A program made the translations under genes and the position numbers. Positions 43,117 to 51,933 of a stretch of 64,000 nucleotides of DNA are shown here, in pieces. Location: contig NZ_CP014137.1 of the NCBI RefSeq assembly GCF_002291445.1, positions 930,001 through 994,000 of the forward strand, given 5' to 3'. This DNA is from Brenneria goodwinii (lineage in GTDB: Bacteria > Pseudomonadota > Gammaproteobacteria > Enterobacterales > Enterobacteriaceae). The notes under the pieces are model-generated. The model saw nothing but the letters and a program-made list of their open reading frames with translations, was not told the origin of the DNA and made no database searches. The stretch's first letter is position 1. Every line of letters begins with the position of its first letter.

Positions 43117-43735
43117 GATGATTATCTTCGCGGATATGCAACAGCGTCCATAGCGGGCGTAGATCTCGACGGGTGACAATAATAATGAGCACGGTGGATG
43201 CCGCGAGCGCCCAACCGCCGGGGGCGGGAGCGACCTCCAGCAGCGAGGACAGCTTGACGGCTGCCACCAGAAATCCCAGCACACCGACTTCCACCATACT
43301 CCAGGGGCGCAGCCATAATAGCGCTTTCATGATGGCGATAAACCCCGGCGCCGGGCGGCGGTAGCGGGCAAACAGCAGTAGCCAGGCCAGCAGAATAATC
43401 TGCAGAAACGGTGCTGCAATCAGCAGAAAAACGGTGCACAAGGCCAGCAGTGGCAACGCGTCTCCTGGCGATAGCGCCCATGCGGCCTGCCAGAGCGTAA
43501 CGTCACTGGTTACGCCATGAAAGCCGACGCTCATCACCGGATAGAAACAGGCGATGGAAAAGGTGACGGCGGCGGCTACGGTAAGCGGCAACGCGCGGTA
43601 CAACTCGTTGCCGTCGCCCTGCCGGAGGATGGCCTGGCAGCGTGCGCACAGTGCTGTTTTGCCGGCTGTATACGGCCGATAGCGGTATACGCTGTCGCAC
43701 TGCGGGCAGACGGTCAGATGCGGGTATATTTTCAT
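43109..43735 (-). CDS. PqiA-like membrane protein, first domain as a separate protein
   Basis: About 208 residues with N-terminal CPQCDSVYRY and CARCQAIL zinc-ribbon cysteines, then a PqiA domain (ACFYPVMSVGFHG, LRPWSMVEVGVLGFLVAAVKL). It forms the first gene of the four-gene Pqi-type operon. A GTG at 43744 is an alternative start. Splitting of PqiA into two polypeptides is seen in some proteobacteria; both halves keep their metal and membrane motifs, so this is not decay. Confidence 0.82.
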   Translation of the reverse strand: MKIYPHLTVCPQCDSVYRYRPYTAGKTALCARCQAILRQGDGNELYRALPLTVAAAVTFSIACFYPVMSVGFHGVTSDVTLWQAAWALSPGDALPLLALCTVFLLIAAPFLQIILLAWLLLFARYRRPAPGFIAIMKALLWLRPWSMVEVGVLGFLVAAVKLSSLLEVAPAPGGWALAASTVLIIIVTRRDLRPLWTLLHIREDNHHE

Positions 43736-43767
43736 GTTAGGCACTGAGAAACCAGCTGTGATAAGCG

Positions 43768-43798
43768 ATAAAAGGGCAGCCGCGTATCGGCTGCCGCC
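43768..43798 (-). terminator. Rho-independent terminator after mipA
   Basis: On the minus strand GGCAGCCGATACGCGGCTGCC forms a strong stem followed by CTTTTAT. It would end the mipA transcript before the Pqi operon. Confidence 0.7.
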
Positions 43799-43903
43799 TT
43801 GTTCAATGGTGACATTCAGTCACCCTGTTGCCCTGGTGTGGCGTTTTACCATCGGGGCAAAGGGTGGCGGAACTGAACCACGCTTTGCCCGGATACTCAA
43901 TGG

Positions 43904-44656
43904 TCAGAAGCTGTAACTGAAGCCGGCGGAAACCATGCCCACACCGTCTTTATCTACCATCGGGCTGTTTTTCACTTCATCAGGCAGCGCCTCATAGCGG
44001 GCGGAGACAAAGGTCACCCACGCCGGGGTGACGTGGTAACGCACCGCCAGTTCTGCATAAGGCGTAAAGCTGTCTCCTGGTTCATAGGCGGCCAGCCCAC
44101 TGCGGCGGGATTCACTCTGGCTGACGCCGAAATAATATTTGTTCTGGTCTTTGCTGTCCCAGCGCACGCCCACTTTAGGCAGGATCTCCCAGTCATTCAG
44201 CTTTATCGGATACAGGTAGGCGGCATTGGCGGAAATGCCGTCGCTGTTATCCAATACATCGCCGGCAACGGAGGCGTTGAAATGCCCGAAATCTGTACGC
44301 AGGGTATATTCCACCCCGGCAACGGCGGTTGAATCACGTCTGTCCAGCTGTTTCATCCGGCGATCGTCACTGTCTTTGGGCCTGAACTGGCGTGGGTCAT
44401 AGGCTGCAAAAACATCAAACTGATTGACATCATCCTTCCACAGATGCACCCCGCCTTTTATGCCACGAAAAAACAAATAATCACTCTCATAACTAATCAC
44501 CGGGAAAGGGAATACGGTGGGATCCGTTTCGCGATAAGGGCTTTCTGCGACCCCGGCGGAAAGTCCCAGAGACCAGTCATCGGCCAACGCAGGCGCCGAG
44601 CCGAATACGGGAAGTAAAAGCAACGCATGATATTTCCGAACAGAAAAAGTTTTCAT
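43904..44656 (-). CDS. mipA: MipA/OmpV-family outer-membrane protein
   Basis: A 250-residue protein with a signal peptide cleaved after about residue 25 (SAPALA-DD). The beta-barrel contains SAGVAESPYRETD, DYLFFRGIKGGVHLW and the C-terminal SAGFSYSF that ends in Phe, as in outer-membrane proteins. MipA-type proteins scaffold peptidoglycan enzymes or respond to antibiotics. GAGATG lies upstream of the ATG. Confidence 0.85.
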   Translation of the reverse strand: MKTFSVRKYHALLLLPVFGSAPALADDWSLGLSAGVAESPYRETDPTVFPFPVISYESDYLFFRGIKGGVHLWKDDVNQFDVFAAYDPRQFRPKDSDDRRMKQLDRRDSTAVAGVEYTLRTDFGHFNASVAGDVLDNSDGISANAAYLYPIKLNDWEILPKVGVRWDSKDQNKYYFGVSQSESRRSGLAAYEPGDSFTPYAELAVRYHVTPAWVTFVSARYEALPDEVKNSPMVDKDGVGMVSAGFSYSF

Positions 44657-44707
44657 CGTGTCATCTCTTTACGCTTGAGTTAGTTAATTTTGAGGTCCGA
44701 ACCGGAG

Positions 44708-45370
44708 CTACTTCAATATCCCGGCAAGTTCTTCAGCCCCTTTATCGATCCCCACTTCCGCAGCGCTAAGCGAGCCGACGCTGGCAGAAACATTCATGGC
44801 GTTCGGGTACTGTTTGGCGACATAGGCATGCAGCAACTGGTTGGTCGACGCGTCGTAAACTTCGACGGCATAATTCACCGAGCCACTGAACATCCCCTGA
44901 CCACCGCGGATTGACTGTACTATGTTGTAGGGGCCGCCGGCGAGGTCGAATTTGGTAACCGTGCCCACAACCTGCGTTGTGGTATCGGCCCCGGTCAGTG
45001 TTAACTTCAGACGCAACGCCTCGGGGGCGGGGGAAGCGATCTCCCTGAAACGCGGACGCAATTCTTCTGCGAACTTTTTCTGCATGTAGTCGGCAAGCTG
45101 CTGGCGGTCTGATGGTTCCATATCACCGAACTGGTTATCCGCACCCTGATAGAGAATCACCGGATCAATGATGATGCTGTTGTATTTTTTCCAGTCCACC
45201 TGTGGGGCATAGCGATAAGGAATACGGTCAGCGTTATCACTGGTATTGGCTGTAAGTTTTGCCGCCGAATCAATACCGGCATAACGCACGGGCTGATTGC
45301 TGGAACAACCGCTAACCAGAATGGCAAGGGTGATTAAAGCTGGGCATGCGGCCCGGGATAACGTCATCAT
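44708..45370 (-). CDS. DUF3313-type lipoprotein
   Basis: About 220 residues with a lipobox (LVSGCSS). The mature part contains DWKKYNSIIIDPVILYQ and TTTQVVGTVTKFDLAGGP, which match the DUF3313 family of enterobacterial lipoproteins of unknown function. The ATG pair at 45370/45367 follows AGGA; an upstream start at 45406 would spoil the signal peptide. It lies 51 bases upstream of mipA on the same strand. Confidence 0.75.
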   Translation of the reverse strand: MMTLSRAACPALITLAILVSGCSSNQPVRYAGIDSAAKLTANTSDNADRIPYRYAPQVDWKKYNSIIIDPVILYQGADNQFGDMEPSDRQQLADYMQKKFAEELRPRFREIASPAPEALRLKLTLTGADTTTQVVGTVTKFDLAGGPYNIVQSIRGGQGMFSGSVNYAVEVYDASTNQLLHAYVAKQYPNAMNVSASVGSLSAAEVGIDKGAEELAGILK

Positions 45371-45824
45371 CTGAAAATGTCCTGTAATAGTTAGGGGGAG
45401 TTGCACAATTATTTCCAGCTTTCAACGCCATCATGGGCAATAGAGAGCGGCGTATTTATCCCAGAAAAGGCCGTCAGGCAAAGCGTGACATCTCGGATAT
45501 CGATGCTGTATAACTGTACGGGATAGTTTTGATTATGGCGATTTATCTGTCAACAAAATGTTTCATAATTTAATTTCATGTCTGACTAAGGGGTTGGGGA
45601 TGTATGAAAACGAGGCAGAATATTCCGGTTGAGTACCTCATCGCTAAAGCGAGCAAACAGCTTCAGCACTGTGGCGGCAGGGCGTCGCCATTCCGGCTTG
45701 GCTGCCCGGATCGGTTGCTCCGAACGCATGGCGTCTAACCATTTTGCGCATCCTTAAGTACCGTAAGCCATACCACGATTTGGAGCAGTCCCGTTCCGGA
45801 GGATTGCTATCACGTATTGATAAT
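45371..45824. other. Intergenic region upstream of the Zur-linked GTPase, with a gene fragment
   Basis: No complete gene. A minus-strand frame 45586-45729 encodes 47 residues with protein-like composition (KPEWRRPAATVLKLFARFSD) that cannot be assigned and may be the tail of a lost gene. Confidence 0.35.
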
Positions 45825-45839
45825 TGTTATGTTATAACG
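45825..45839. promoter_or_regulatory. Candidate Zur box
   Basis: TGTTATGTTATAACG matches the enterobacterial Zur consensus TGTTATRTTATAACA in all but the last base. It lies about 290 bases before the COG0523 GTPase start, with a small ORF between, and predicts induction under zinc starvation. Confidence 0.65.
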
Positions 45840-46022
45840 TTTCCATTTGGAGAATCATCTACGTCGCCTTCTGAAAGGCCGCAATGCGCCTGACCGTTAA
45901 TCAGCCGCAGGTAGCTGACAGGCTTCGGCGGGCGCGCAAGCCACTCAGAGCGCCTTTATCTTGTTTAAAGGTCTGGAACTGGCTGGATTTAACATGCCGA
46001 TGCCGATGCAGTGTGCTCTGGC

Positions 46023-46133
46023 ATGGCTGATGAGGATGGGATAATTAACCGACTTGAAACCCTGAACGCCTATGTTGCCTGTACGCAGGACGGGTTGCCG
46101 CTGAGAGAAGATGAATGGAAAGAGTACCACTGA
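46023..46133 (+). CDS. Small ORF (36 aa) overlapping the GTPase start
   Basis: The frame reads MADEDGIINRLETLNAYVAC and ends EDEWKEYH, acidic and protein-like. Its stop lies 18 bases inside the GTPase gene. In a different frame directly upstream (45919-46041) another coherent peptide (LFKGLELAGFNMPMP) is readable, so the two may be pieces of one gene separated by a frameshift. No family recognised. Confidence 0.35.
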   Translation: MADEDGIINRLETLNAYVACTQDGLPLREDEWKEYH

Positions 46134-47308
46134 CGATCCTGAACGGTTTTCTCGGTGCCGGAAAAACCACGCTGTTAAAGAGTTTGCTGACGCAGGCTCA
46201 TCGGCAGCAGCTTCCTGTGTGCGTTATTGTTAACGATATGAGTGAACTGGATATCGATGGCGTCCTGATCGCCGGTACAGAAATCGTCGGGTCGAAACAG
46301 CACAATTTTGTCACTATTTCCGCTGACAGTATCAGCAGCGCCAGCGGCATACAGAAACTGGATGCCGCGCTGAAACAGTTGCTGTCTCACCCGCGTCCAG
46401 CCCATATTTTGCTGGAAACCTCAGGCAGCAGTCATCCGCTGCCACTGGTGAAGTATCTGCGCGATCACCCGCAGGTCAGTCTTAAGGGGCTGTTAACCCT
46501 GGTGGATACCGTGATGCTGCATGACGATTTTGCTGGTGGTGAAGCGTTTCTCAGTGCGTGGCGGGAGAATCTGCGGCATGGCCGCAGGGGAACGGCAAAC
46601 TTGCTGGCTGAGCAGGTGTTGTTTTGCAGCCATCTGCTATTGACCAAAAACGATCGCCTGCCTGTTTCTCAGGTCACCGCCCTGGCGAAGAACCTGCACT
46701 CCATCAATCCCTATGTCTCCGTGATGGCCGTGCCGTGGGGCAATCTGCAACTTGCTGAAGTCATCGCGATGCCGGATTACGATTTTCACCGGGTGACGAC
46801 GCTGATCGAAGAACTGGAAAACGAAATCGCAATGGTTCCGGGGCAACCTTACGGCATTGAAGCCCGTGTGCTGGCGGATGATCGGCCTTTCCATCCCCAG
46901 CGTCTCTGGGATACCTACCATCAGTTTCTGGGGGCCGGAATACACCGCAGCAAAGGTTTCTTCTGGTTGCCGAGCCGGGATGATTTGGCTCTGTTGTGGA
47001 ATCAGGCGGCGGGCAGTATCAGCCTGGAGTTTGTCAGCTACTGGAAAGCGGGCGTGCTGACTCATGATGATCCGTTGCTGACGCGGGAAGAGCGTGAAGC
47101 ACTGCGCCAGCAGTTACATCATCAGTGGCCTGGACGTTTCGGCGATCGACGTTGCCGCCTCACGATTATCGGACAGCGCAGCGAACTGGATCGGTTTGTT
47201 GATGCGCTGAAATGTTGTTTTCTGACGGAGGCGGAAATTGGTCATTGGGCCGAAGGCGGAACGTTCGTTGATCCATGGCCCAGACGTGTGGCGCGGCGGC
47301 AACCGTGA
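46115..47308 (+). CDS. COG0523 family GTPase (zinc allocation type) without a CxCC motif
   Basis: A 397-residue G3E GTPase. It has Walker A NGFLGAGKTTLL (residues 9-20), a VIVNDMSELDIDG switch region, HILLETSGSSHPLP, the LLTKNDRL base-specificity motif and a CobW C-terminal domain with GFFWLPSRDD. Zinc-starvation members normally have GCICC after the switch; here the segment reads VTISADSISSASG, with no cysteine. With the Zur box upstream it is best described as a ZigA/YeiR-like zinc chaperone variant. ATG 46115 is preceded by GAGAAG. Confidence 0.82.
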   Translation: MERVPLTILNGFLGAGKTTLLKSLLTQAHRQQLPVCVIVNDMSELDIDGVLIAGTEIVGSKQHNFVTISADSISSASGIQKLDAALKQLLSHPRPAHILLETSGSSHPLPLVKYLRDHPQVSLKGLLTLVDTVMLHDDFAGGEAFLSAWRENLRHGRRGTANLLAEQVLFCSHLLLTKNDRLPVSQVTALAKNLHSINPYVSVMAVPWGNLQLAEVIAMPDYDFHRVTTLIEELENEIAMVPGQPYGIEARVLADDRPFHPQRLWDTYHQFLGAGIHRSKGFFWLPSRDDLALLWNQAAGSISLEFVSYWKAGVLTHDDPLLTREEREALRQQLHHQWPGRFGDRRCRLTIIGQRSELDRFVDALKCCFLTEAEIGHWAEGGTFVDPWPRRVARRQP

Positions 47309-47309
47309 G

Positions 47310-47549
47310 TTATCGGCCCAGACCGCGTAACTGTGTGCAATAAGGGCAATTACAGCCATTAACGGAAACGGCATCGCAGATGCCTGGCTGTAGCGTTTTC
47401 ACGTCCATGGCGTGAAATGATGCGAATGCGATGCTGGCGCGGGTTGCCGCTTCAGTTTTGCCCGTTTGCTCTGACGGGATCTTGACCGTGAAGGCCTGAG
47501 CTTTGACCGCGCACAGTGAGAGAATCAGCAGAGAGAGTGGATGTTTCAT
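47310..47549 (-). CDS. Small secreted cysteine-containing protein (79 aa)
   Basis: A signal peptide (MKHPLSLLILSLCAVKAQA) is followed by a short mature domain ending CNCPYCTQLRG. GAGGA precedes the ATG. The gene converges with the zinc GTPase gene and ends one base after it. The CxCxxC cluster could bind metal, which would suit the zinc context, but no family is recognised. Confidence 0.55.
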   Translation of the reverse strand: MKHPLSLLILSLCAVKAQAFTVKIPSEQTGKTEAATRASIAFASFHAMDVKTLQPGICDAVSVNGCNCPYCTQLRGLGR

Positions 47550-47699
47550 CGAACAGTCCTCGCAAAAAAGAAATATTGCCAGCAGGCATGACTATCGCTG
47601 CGGAGATTGATATTGCTGAATACTACTCCGCTTGTGTGGATAGATGAATGCGCGCGGTATGAAAAAACCGTCATTAGAAGAAAAAAACGGATCCTGGCG

Positions 47700-47895
47700 A
47701 TATCGCCGGACGGATCGGCAGCAGGCGTTCTTCGCCTTGTTGAAGCAGGAATCGACTGCCGAGTTCTGGCCCGTGCCGGCAAATCTGCACCCGCCGGAGT
47801 AACAACGGTTGAAGGGAATATCCTCGATCCGTCTTCGCTGGTTGTTGCAGTGGAAGGCGTCGACGCCATCGTTCACCTGGCCGTCGTGCTCACAG
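47700..47895 (+). pseudogene. Fragment of an NAD-dependent epimerase/dehydratase-like gene
   Basis: The translated stretch RLVEAGIDCRVLARAGKSA, then VEGNILDPSSLVVAVEGVDAIVHLA, is the N-terminal Rossmann half of an extended SDR protein. The GxxGxxG start is disturbed, and nothing of the C-terminal half follows. After it the sequence changes to an unrelated frame (about 47890-48040) that also looks like the tail of some gene. Confidence 0.5.
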
Positions 47896-48063
47896 CAACA
47901 GACCGACTATACGCAAGGGGTGGCTGGTCTTCTGAATACCAGCGATGGCAAGCTGTTGAACCTGAATAATATCGGGAATACTCCCCTGGCCGAGAAGGTG
48001 AAAACCAAGGCGTGTGATCTGGTATTAAACAAAGTGTTATTTCCTGATAAATGTCCTCTTTCT

Positions 48064-48095
48064 AAGGGCCGGTTAATTGGCCCTTATATTTTCTC
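48064..48095 (+). terminator. Terminator-like hairpin
   Basis: AAGGGCC-GGTTAATT-GGCCCTT is followed on the plus strand by TATATTTTCTC. It could end whatever transcript ran through the fragments before it. Confidence 0.5.
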
Positions 48096-48100
48096 TGTCG

Positions 48101-48190
48101 CTAGTGCGAAAATGAGATCTCAACATCTTCCAGCGTTTTACCGCTTTCAGGGGCGGCGGTGATGACCAGACGTTCGTCACTGCGGCATCT
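48101..48190 (-). pseudogene. Possible C-terminal remnant of a transporter gene
   Basis: The minus-strand frame ends ITAAPESGKTLEDVEISFSH, similar to the closing PETKGxSLEDIE segment of MFS transporters. The upstream part is not transporter-like. Located just downstream of nothing intact, it may be a decayed 3' end. Confidence 0.25.
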
Positions 48191-48299
48191 TATCAACGAT
48201 ATGATCGCAGTAAAGAAAGCGCTGCGGATGCAAAAAGTGTTACGCACATGTGAGATAGAGCGTGAGTGAAGGCGTGGGCTTGAATACAAGCCCGACGGG

Positions 48300-49262
48300 C
48301 TACTGGCTCATATTTAAAATGGTACGAACATTACGTGCACTGGTTGCAATAATATCAATTACGCCGGTGCGCAACGCACCCATAATCGCCATTGCTTTGG
48401 TATTTTCAGAAGCGATAGCGATGACGCAAGGGATCTGTCTCATCTCTTCAACACTCAGGCCAATCACGCGGTTATCCATGACGGTGTTCACATGCTCACC
48501 ACGGGAATTGAAGAAATCGTAACCGGCAATATCGCCGATTACACCCTGAGTAAGACTGGCATCGTTAATCTCCTGCGGAGTGAACCAGCCCAGCTTCACC
48601 ATATAGCTTTCTTCATTCATATCGCCAATTCCCACCAGCGCGATATCGGCTTTACGTGCGCGGTCGAGCGTTTCCTTAATGGTGCCGTTTTGCAGCAGCA
48701 ACTCTTTTAACCGTATGTTTTCAACGTAGGCCGGGGCGTACAGTGATTCGCTACTACCGCCAAACTTTTTCGCCAGAAGGCGGCTGATATGATCGGCGTT
48801 GATGATATCACCTGGCCGGTGAGTCCCGCCGATGCCACAGATAAAGCGGCAATCACGCTCCTGAATGGTGCCGGAAAACTCCGCCACCGCGGCCACATTG
48901 CGGCCTTGTCCAACCGCCACCACGACATTATCTTTCAACATATTATTGAGATGGCTTGATACCAGCGTGGCAACCTGACGACGCTGATCTTCTTCGTCGT
49001 TATGGTCCAGCGCGATAAGCGCGCGGGTGATGGGAAAGCGTTCTTTTAACTGTTTTTCGAGTTGTGTACTGAAAATCGGGTGGTAACGGACGTTGATCTC
49101 GACAATCCCTTCTTCTTTTGCTCGTTTTAGTAAACGTCCGACCTTAATACGGGAAAAGCCAAATTTATTAGCAATCTCCTCCTGCGTCACCTCATCACAG
49201 TAGTAGGCGACAGCAATCTCGGTGAGTAACTCATATTCCTGGGACGCGCTCGATTTTTCCAT
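48300..49262 (-). CDS. SorC-family sugar-responsive transcriptional regulator
   Basis: A 320-residue protein with an N-terminal helix-turn-helix (EVTQEEIANKFGFSRIKVGRLLKRAKEEGIVEI) and a SorC sugar-phosphate-binding domain (VVVAVGQGRNVAAVAEF, GGTHRPGDIINADHI, IALVGIGDMNEESYM). It lies next to the kinase/isomerase genes and is their likely regulator. TGAACATT at 49303-49310 in its own upstream region recurs near the promoters of the other genes of this locus. Confidence 0.88.
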   Translation of the reverse strand: MEKSSASQEYELLTEIAVAYYCDEVTQEEIANKFGFSRIKVGRLLKRAKEEGIVEINVRYHPIFSTQLEKQLKERFPITRALIALDHNDEEDQRRQVATLVSSHLNNMLKDNVVVAVGQGRNVAAVAEFSGTIQERDCRFICGIGGTHRPGDIINADHISRLLAKKFGGSSESLYAPAYVENIRLKELLLQNGTIKETLDRARKADIALVGIGDMNEESYMVKLGWFTPQEINDASLTQGVIGDIAGYDFFNSRGEHVNTVMDNRVIGLSVEEMRQIPCVIAIASENTKAMAIMGALRTGVIDIIATSARNVRTILNMSQ

Positions 49263-49402
49263 TCGGCCGCTTTCTCCATGTAGTAGATTAATGTTTAGGG
49301 CGTGAACATTTGCTAAAAGTATATCAGAAATGTTTTTGTCTCAAGCACGGTGAGCGCGACGGGGCTGCCATGTCGCCCCGTCACATGTATCAGAAACGTA
49401 AC

Positions 49403-50182
49403 TCAGTTTCCTGAGTGGCTGGTGATGATTTTCTGCGCCTCATCAAGAATCGACGCGAAGGCTTGAGGCTGGTGTGCGAAACGTCCGAGGAAAATCCCGT
49501 CAACATCTGGCCACAAACGGCTCAACAAGCCGGGGCCAGCGCTTCCTCCGTAAATAACCTGAAACTGTGGGCCGTAATATTGATGCAAATGCGCGCGCAA
49601 CGCCTTACAGACATGCCGAATATATTCATCGCTGGCAGGTTGCGGCGCGCCAATAGCCCACTGCGGCTCCCAGGCGAAAATCGCCGGGGGCAGGGGCGTC
49701 TCCTCGCGATGCGCCAGCAGCGCCTGCACCTGGTTAATGGCGAAAATGGCGGCATCTTCGGCGCTCATCTGCCGATCTTCACCGATACAAATGACCGGGG
49801 TGAGACAACATGCAAAGGCTATATCAATTTTCTGATTGATGATTTCCGTTGTTTCGCCGAAGTGGCGGCGACGCTCGGCATGACCAAGTTCTACATAGCG
49901 GCAGCCCATTTCCTGCAACATCGCCGCACTGGTCTCGCCAGTCCATGCGCCGGGTGGAGCGGCGCAGATATTCTGCGCCCCCGTTGCCATAGCCGTACCG
50001 TTAAAGTATTGCAGCGCCACCGCCACCGCAGGCATGGCGGGAAAGGTGAACAACTGCAATTGCGCGGTCAACTCCGCCGGTTGCCGGCGCAATATGTCAG
50101 CGACCTGCCGGCACCAGTTCTGCGTTTGCCGATAGCCAAAATAGGTTTTATGACTGGTGCCGATGACCAGATTCAGGGACAT
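49403..50182 (-). CDS. Triosephosphate isomerase-like tetrulose-phosphate isomerase
   Basis: A 259-residue TIM barrel of the TpiA family. The catalytic set is present: Lys12 (GTSHKTYFG), His100 (ELGHAERR) and Glu171 (AWEPQWAIG). The canonical GNWKMNG is altered and the phosphate loop reads IYGGSAGPGLLSRL. Such paralogues next to a DhaK-type kinase and RpiB act on L-erythrulose-1-phosphate in erythritol/threitol pathways. It overlaps the kinase gene by ten bases, showing joint translation. Confidence 0.8.
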   Translation of the reverse strand: MSLNLVIGTSHKTYFGYRQTQNWCRQVADILRRQPAELTAQLQLFTFPAMPAVAVALQYFNGTAMATGAQNICAAPPGAWTGETSAAMLQEMGCRYVELGHAERRRHFGETTEIINQKIDIAFACCLTPVICIGEDRQMSAEDAAIFAINQVQALLAHREETPLPPAIFAWEPQWAIGAPQPASDEYIRHVCKALRAHLHQYYGPQFQVIYGGSAGPGLLSRLWPDVDGIFLGRFAHQPQAFASILDEAQKIITSHSGN

Positions 50183-51933
50183 ACGTTCTCCCGGGTCTCT
50201 TTTGTTTCGGTTTTATCGGTCATACAGGCGCTCACTGCGGTGATGATCATCGCCAGCGATACCGCGCCTGGATCTGGCGTCCCGAGACTGCGCTCCGCCA
50301 GTGGACGTGCGCGGCCAATTTTAGGTAACAGCTGTGCGGTATCTTTCGCGCTCTGCTGTGCCACCTGCTCAGCCTTGCGCCAGACGTCCGTGAGGGATAA
50401 TCCTTCGTCGGCCGCCGCACTCAGCGCCTGGCTAAACGGGTGCAGCACATCGACCAGCGTTTTGTCGCCAGGCTTGGCTTTGCCAAAGTGCATCACCCCG
50501 GAGCAAGCCTGTGATACCGCCAGCGCAACCTGCGCGGCATCCGGTTTTTCGTTGTTTCCGATAGTGATGCCCAGCGTATTCAGAATAACGCCCCAGATTG
50601 CTCCGGACGTACCGCCAGCTTCATCTGCCCAGGCGTCTGCGGCGGATTGCAGTAAAGTTCCGGCCCCGGCGCCTTGTTCCTGCGCATTTTTCGCGGCGAT
50701 GCGCGCAGCGACAACCCCGCGTTCCATACCGATACCGTGGTCGCCATCGCCGGCCACGGCGTCAATGCGCCCAAGCTCTTCGGCATGATCAATAACGGTT
50801 TGCGCCACGGCGTCAATCATCTTCATGACCTTGACGGCGGCTTCTCTCGATGCCGGGCTGCCCTGCGGAATTTTTACCGCGCCGCTTTGTTCCAACTGCA
50901 ACGGATCGAGCGGTTTGTGCGGAAGTACGGAACCGCGGCTAAAGGCTGGCGTGGTGGCGGGAGCGAGCCACAGGGCTTCCAGCTCGTCATCAAACCAGAC
51001 GAAAGTCATCGACATCCCGGCCATATTGAAGCTGGTGACAAACTCGCCGATCTGGACATCGGCAATCACCACTTCCGCATCCTGCAACCGCTGTTGAACG
51101 TCATGCCAGAATACGAACAATTCTTCATACTTGACCGAGCCAAGGCCGTTAATAATCACGCCCAGGCGCGCACCTTTGGTTTGTGAGATGGCTTGCGGAC
51201 GCTCTTCCAGCAGGGTGTCGGTCAGCATACGCGCCAGTTCGCTCGACGATACGGTGTCCAGTTCGCTGATGCCCGGTTCGCCATGAATCCCCATGCCGAA
51301 GCCCATTTTCCCTTCCGGAACGGTGAATAACGGATGTTCCGCGCCGGGGAAGGTACAGCCGCTAAAAGCCAGACCCAGTGAGCGGGTTTGTTCATTGGCG
51401 CGGCGGGAGATGGCCAAGACATCGGCCAGCGAATCACCGCGTTCAGCCGCGGCGGCAGCGGCTTTAAACACCACCAGATCCCCGGCCACGCCGCGGCGTT
51501 TCTCTTTTTCAGCGAGAGGCGCGCTGGAAACATCATCGGTGATGGCGATGGTTTCGCAGGGAATGCCTTCGGCGCGTAAACGTTCGCAGGCCAGACCGAA
51601 ATGCAGAACATCACCGGCATAGTTGCCGAACATCAACAGTACGCCGCCGCCGTTATTGGCGGCGCGCGCAACGGAGCAGATTTGCTGGGCGGAAGGAGAG
51701 GCGAAAAGATTGCCCATTGCCGCACCGTGGGCCAGCCCCTGACCTACCAGCCCGGCGAACGCGGGATAATGCCCTGACCCGCCGCCTACGACGATAGCGA
51801 CGCCGCCCGGTTTACTTTGGGTATTACGCACCACGCCGCCAGGAACCTGCCGCACCATTGAGGCATGCGCACTGACAAAGCCCGCCACCATTTCTTTCGC
51901 GAAGTCTGACGGTCGGTTAAAAATCCAGGTCAT
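50173..51933 (-). CDS. Dihydroxyacetone kinase-like sugar kinase (DhaK-DhaL fusion)
   Basis: A 586-residue ATP-dependent fused kinase. The DhaK half covers residues 1-330, with GGGSGHYPAFAG and the substrate-binding His217 in MGIHGEPG. The DhaL half covers about 390-586 with the Mg-ATP motif AVAGDGDHGIGMERG. In classical DHA kinases the first motif is GHEPAH; here it is GHYPAF, as in related enzymes for longer ketoses such as erythrulose. With the TPI- and RpiB-like isomerases it suggests tetrulose phosphorylation. GGAGAAG before ATG 51933 supports this start. Confidence 0.85.
   Translation of the reverse strand: MTWIFNRPSDFAKEMVAGFVSAHASMVRQVPGGVVRNTQSKPGGVAIVVGGGSGHYPAFAGLVGQGLAHGAAMGNLFASPSAQQICSVARAANNGGGVLLMFGNYAGDVLHFGLACERLRAEGIPCETIAITDDVSSAPLAEKEKRRGVAGDLVVFKAAAAAAERGDSLADVLAISRRANEQTRSLGLAFSGCTFPGAEHPLFTVPEGKMGFGMGIHGEPGISELDTVSSSELARMLTDTLLEERPQAISQTKGARLGVIINGLGSVKYEELFVFWHDVQQRLQDAEVVIADVQIGEFVTSFNMAGMSMTFVWFDDELEALWLAPATTPAFSRGSVLPHKPLDPLQLEQSGAVKIPQGSPASREAAVKVMKMIDAVAQTVIDHAEELGRIDAVAGDGDHGIGMERGVVAARIAAKNAQEQGAGAGTLLQSAADAWADEAGGTSGAIWGVILNTLGITIGNNEKPDAAQVALAVSQACSGVMHFGKAKPGDKTLVDVLHPFSQALSAAADEGLSLTDVWRKAEQVAQQSAKDTAQLLPKIGRARPLAERSLGTPDPGAVSLAMIITAVSACMTDKTETKETRENVCP

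Noticed and set aside
49415..50788. A 457-codon open frame on the plus strand
   Set aside because: It lies opposite the isomerase and kinase genes, whose catalytic motifs are clear. Its translation is low-complexity and alanine/serine-rich.
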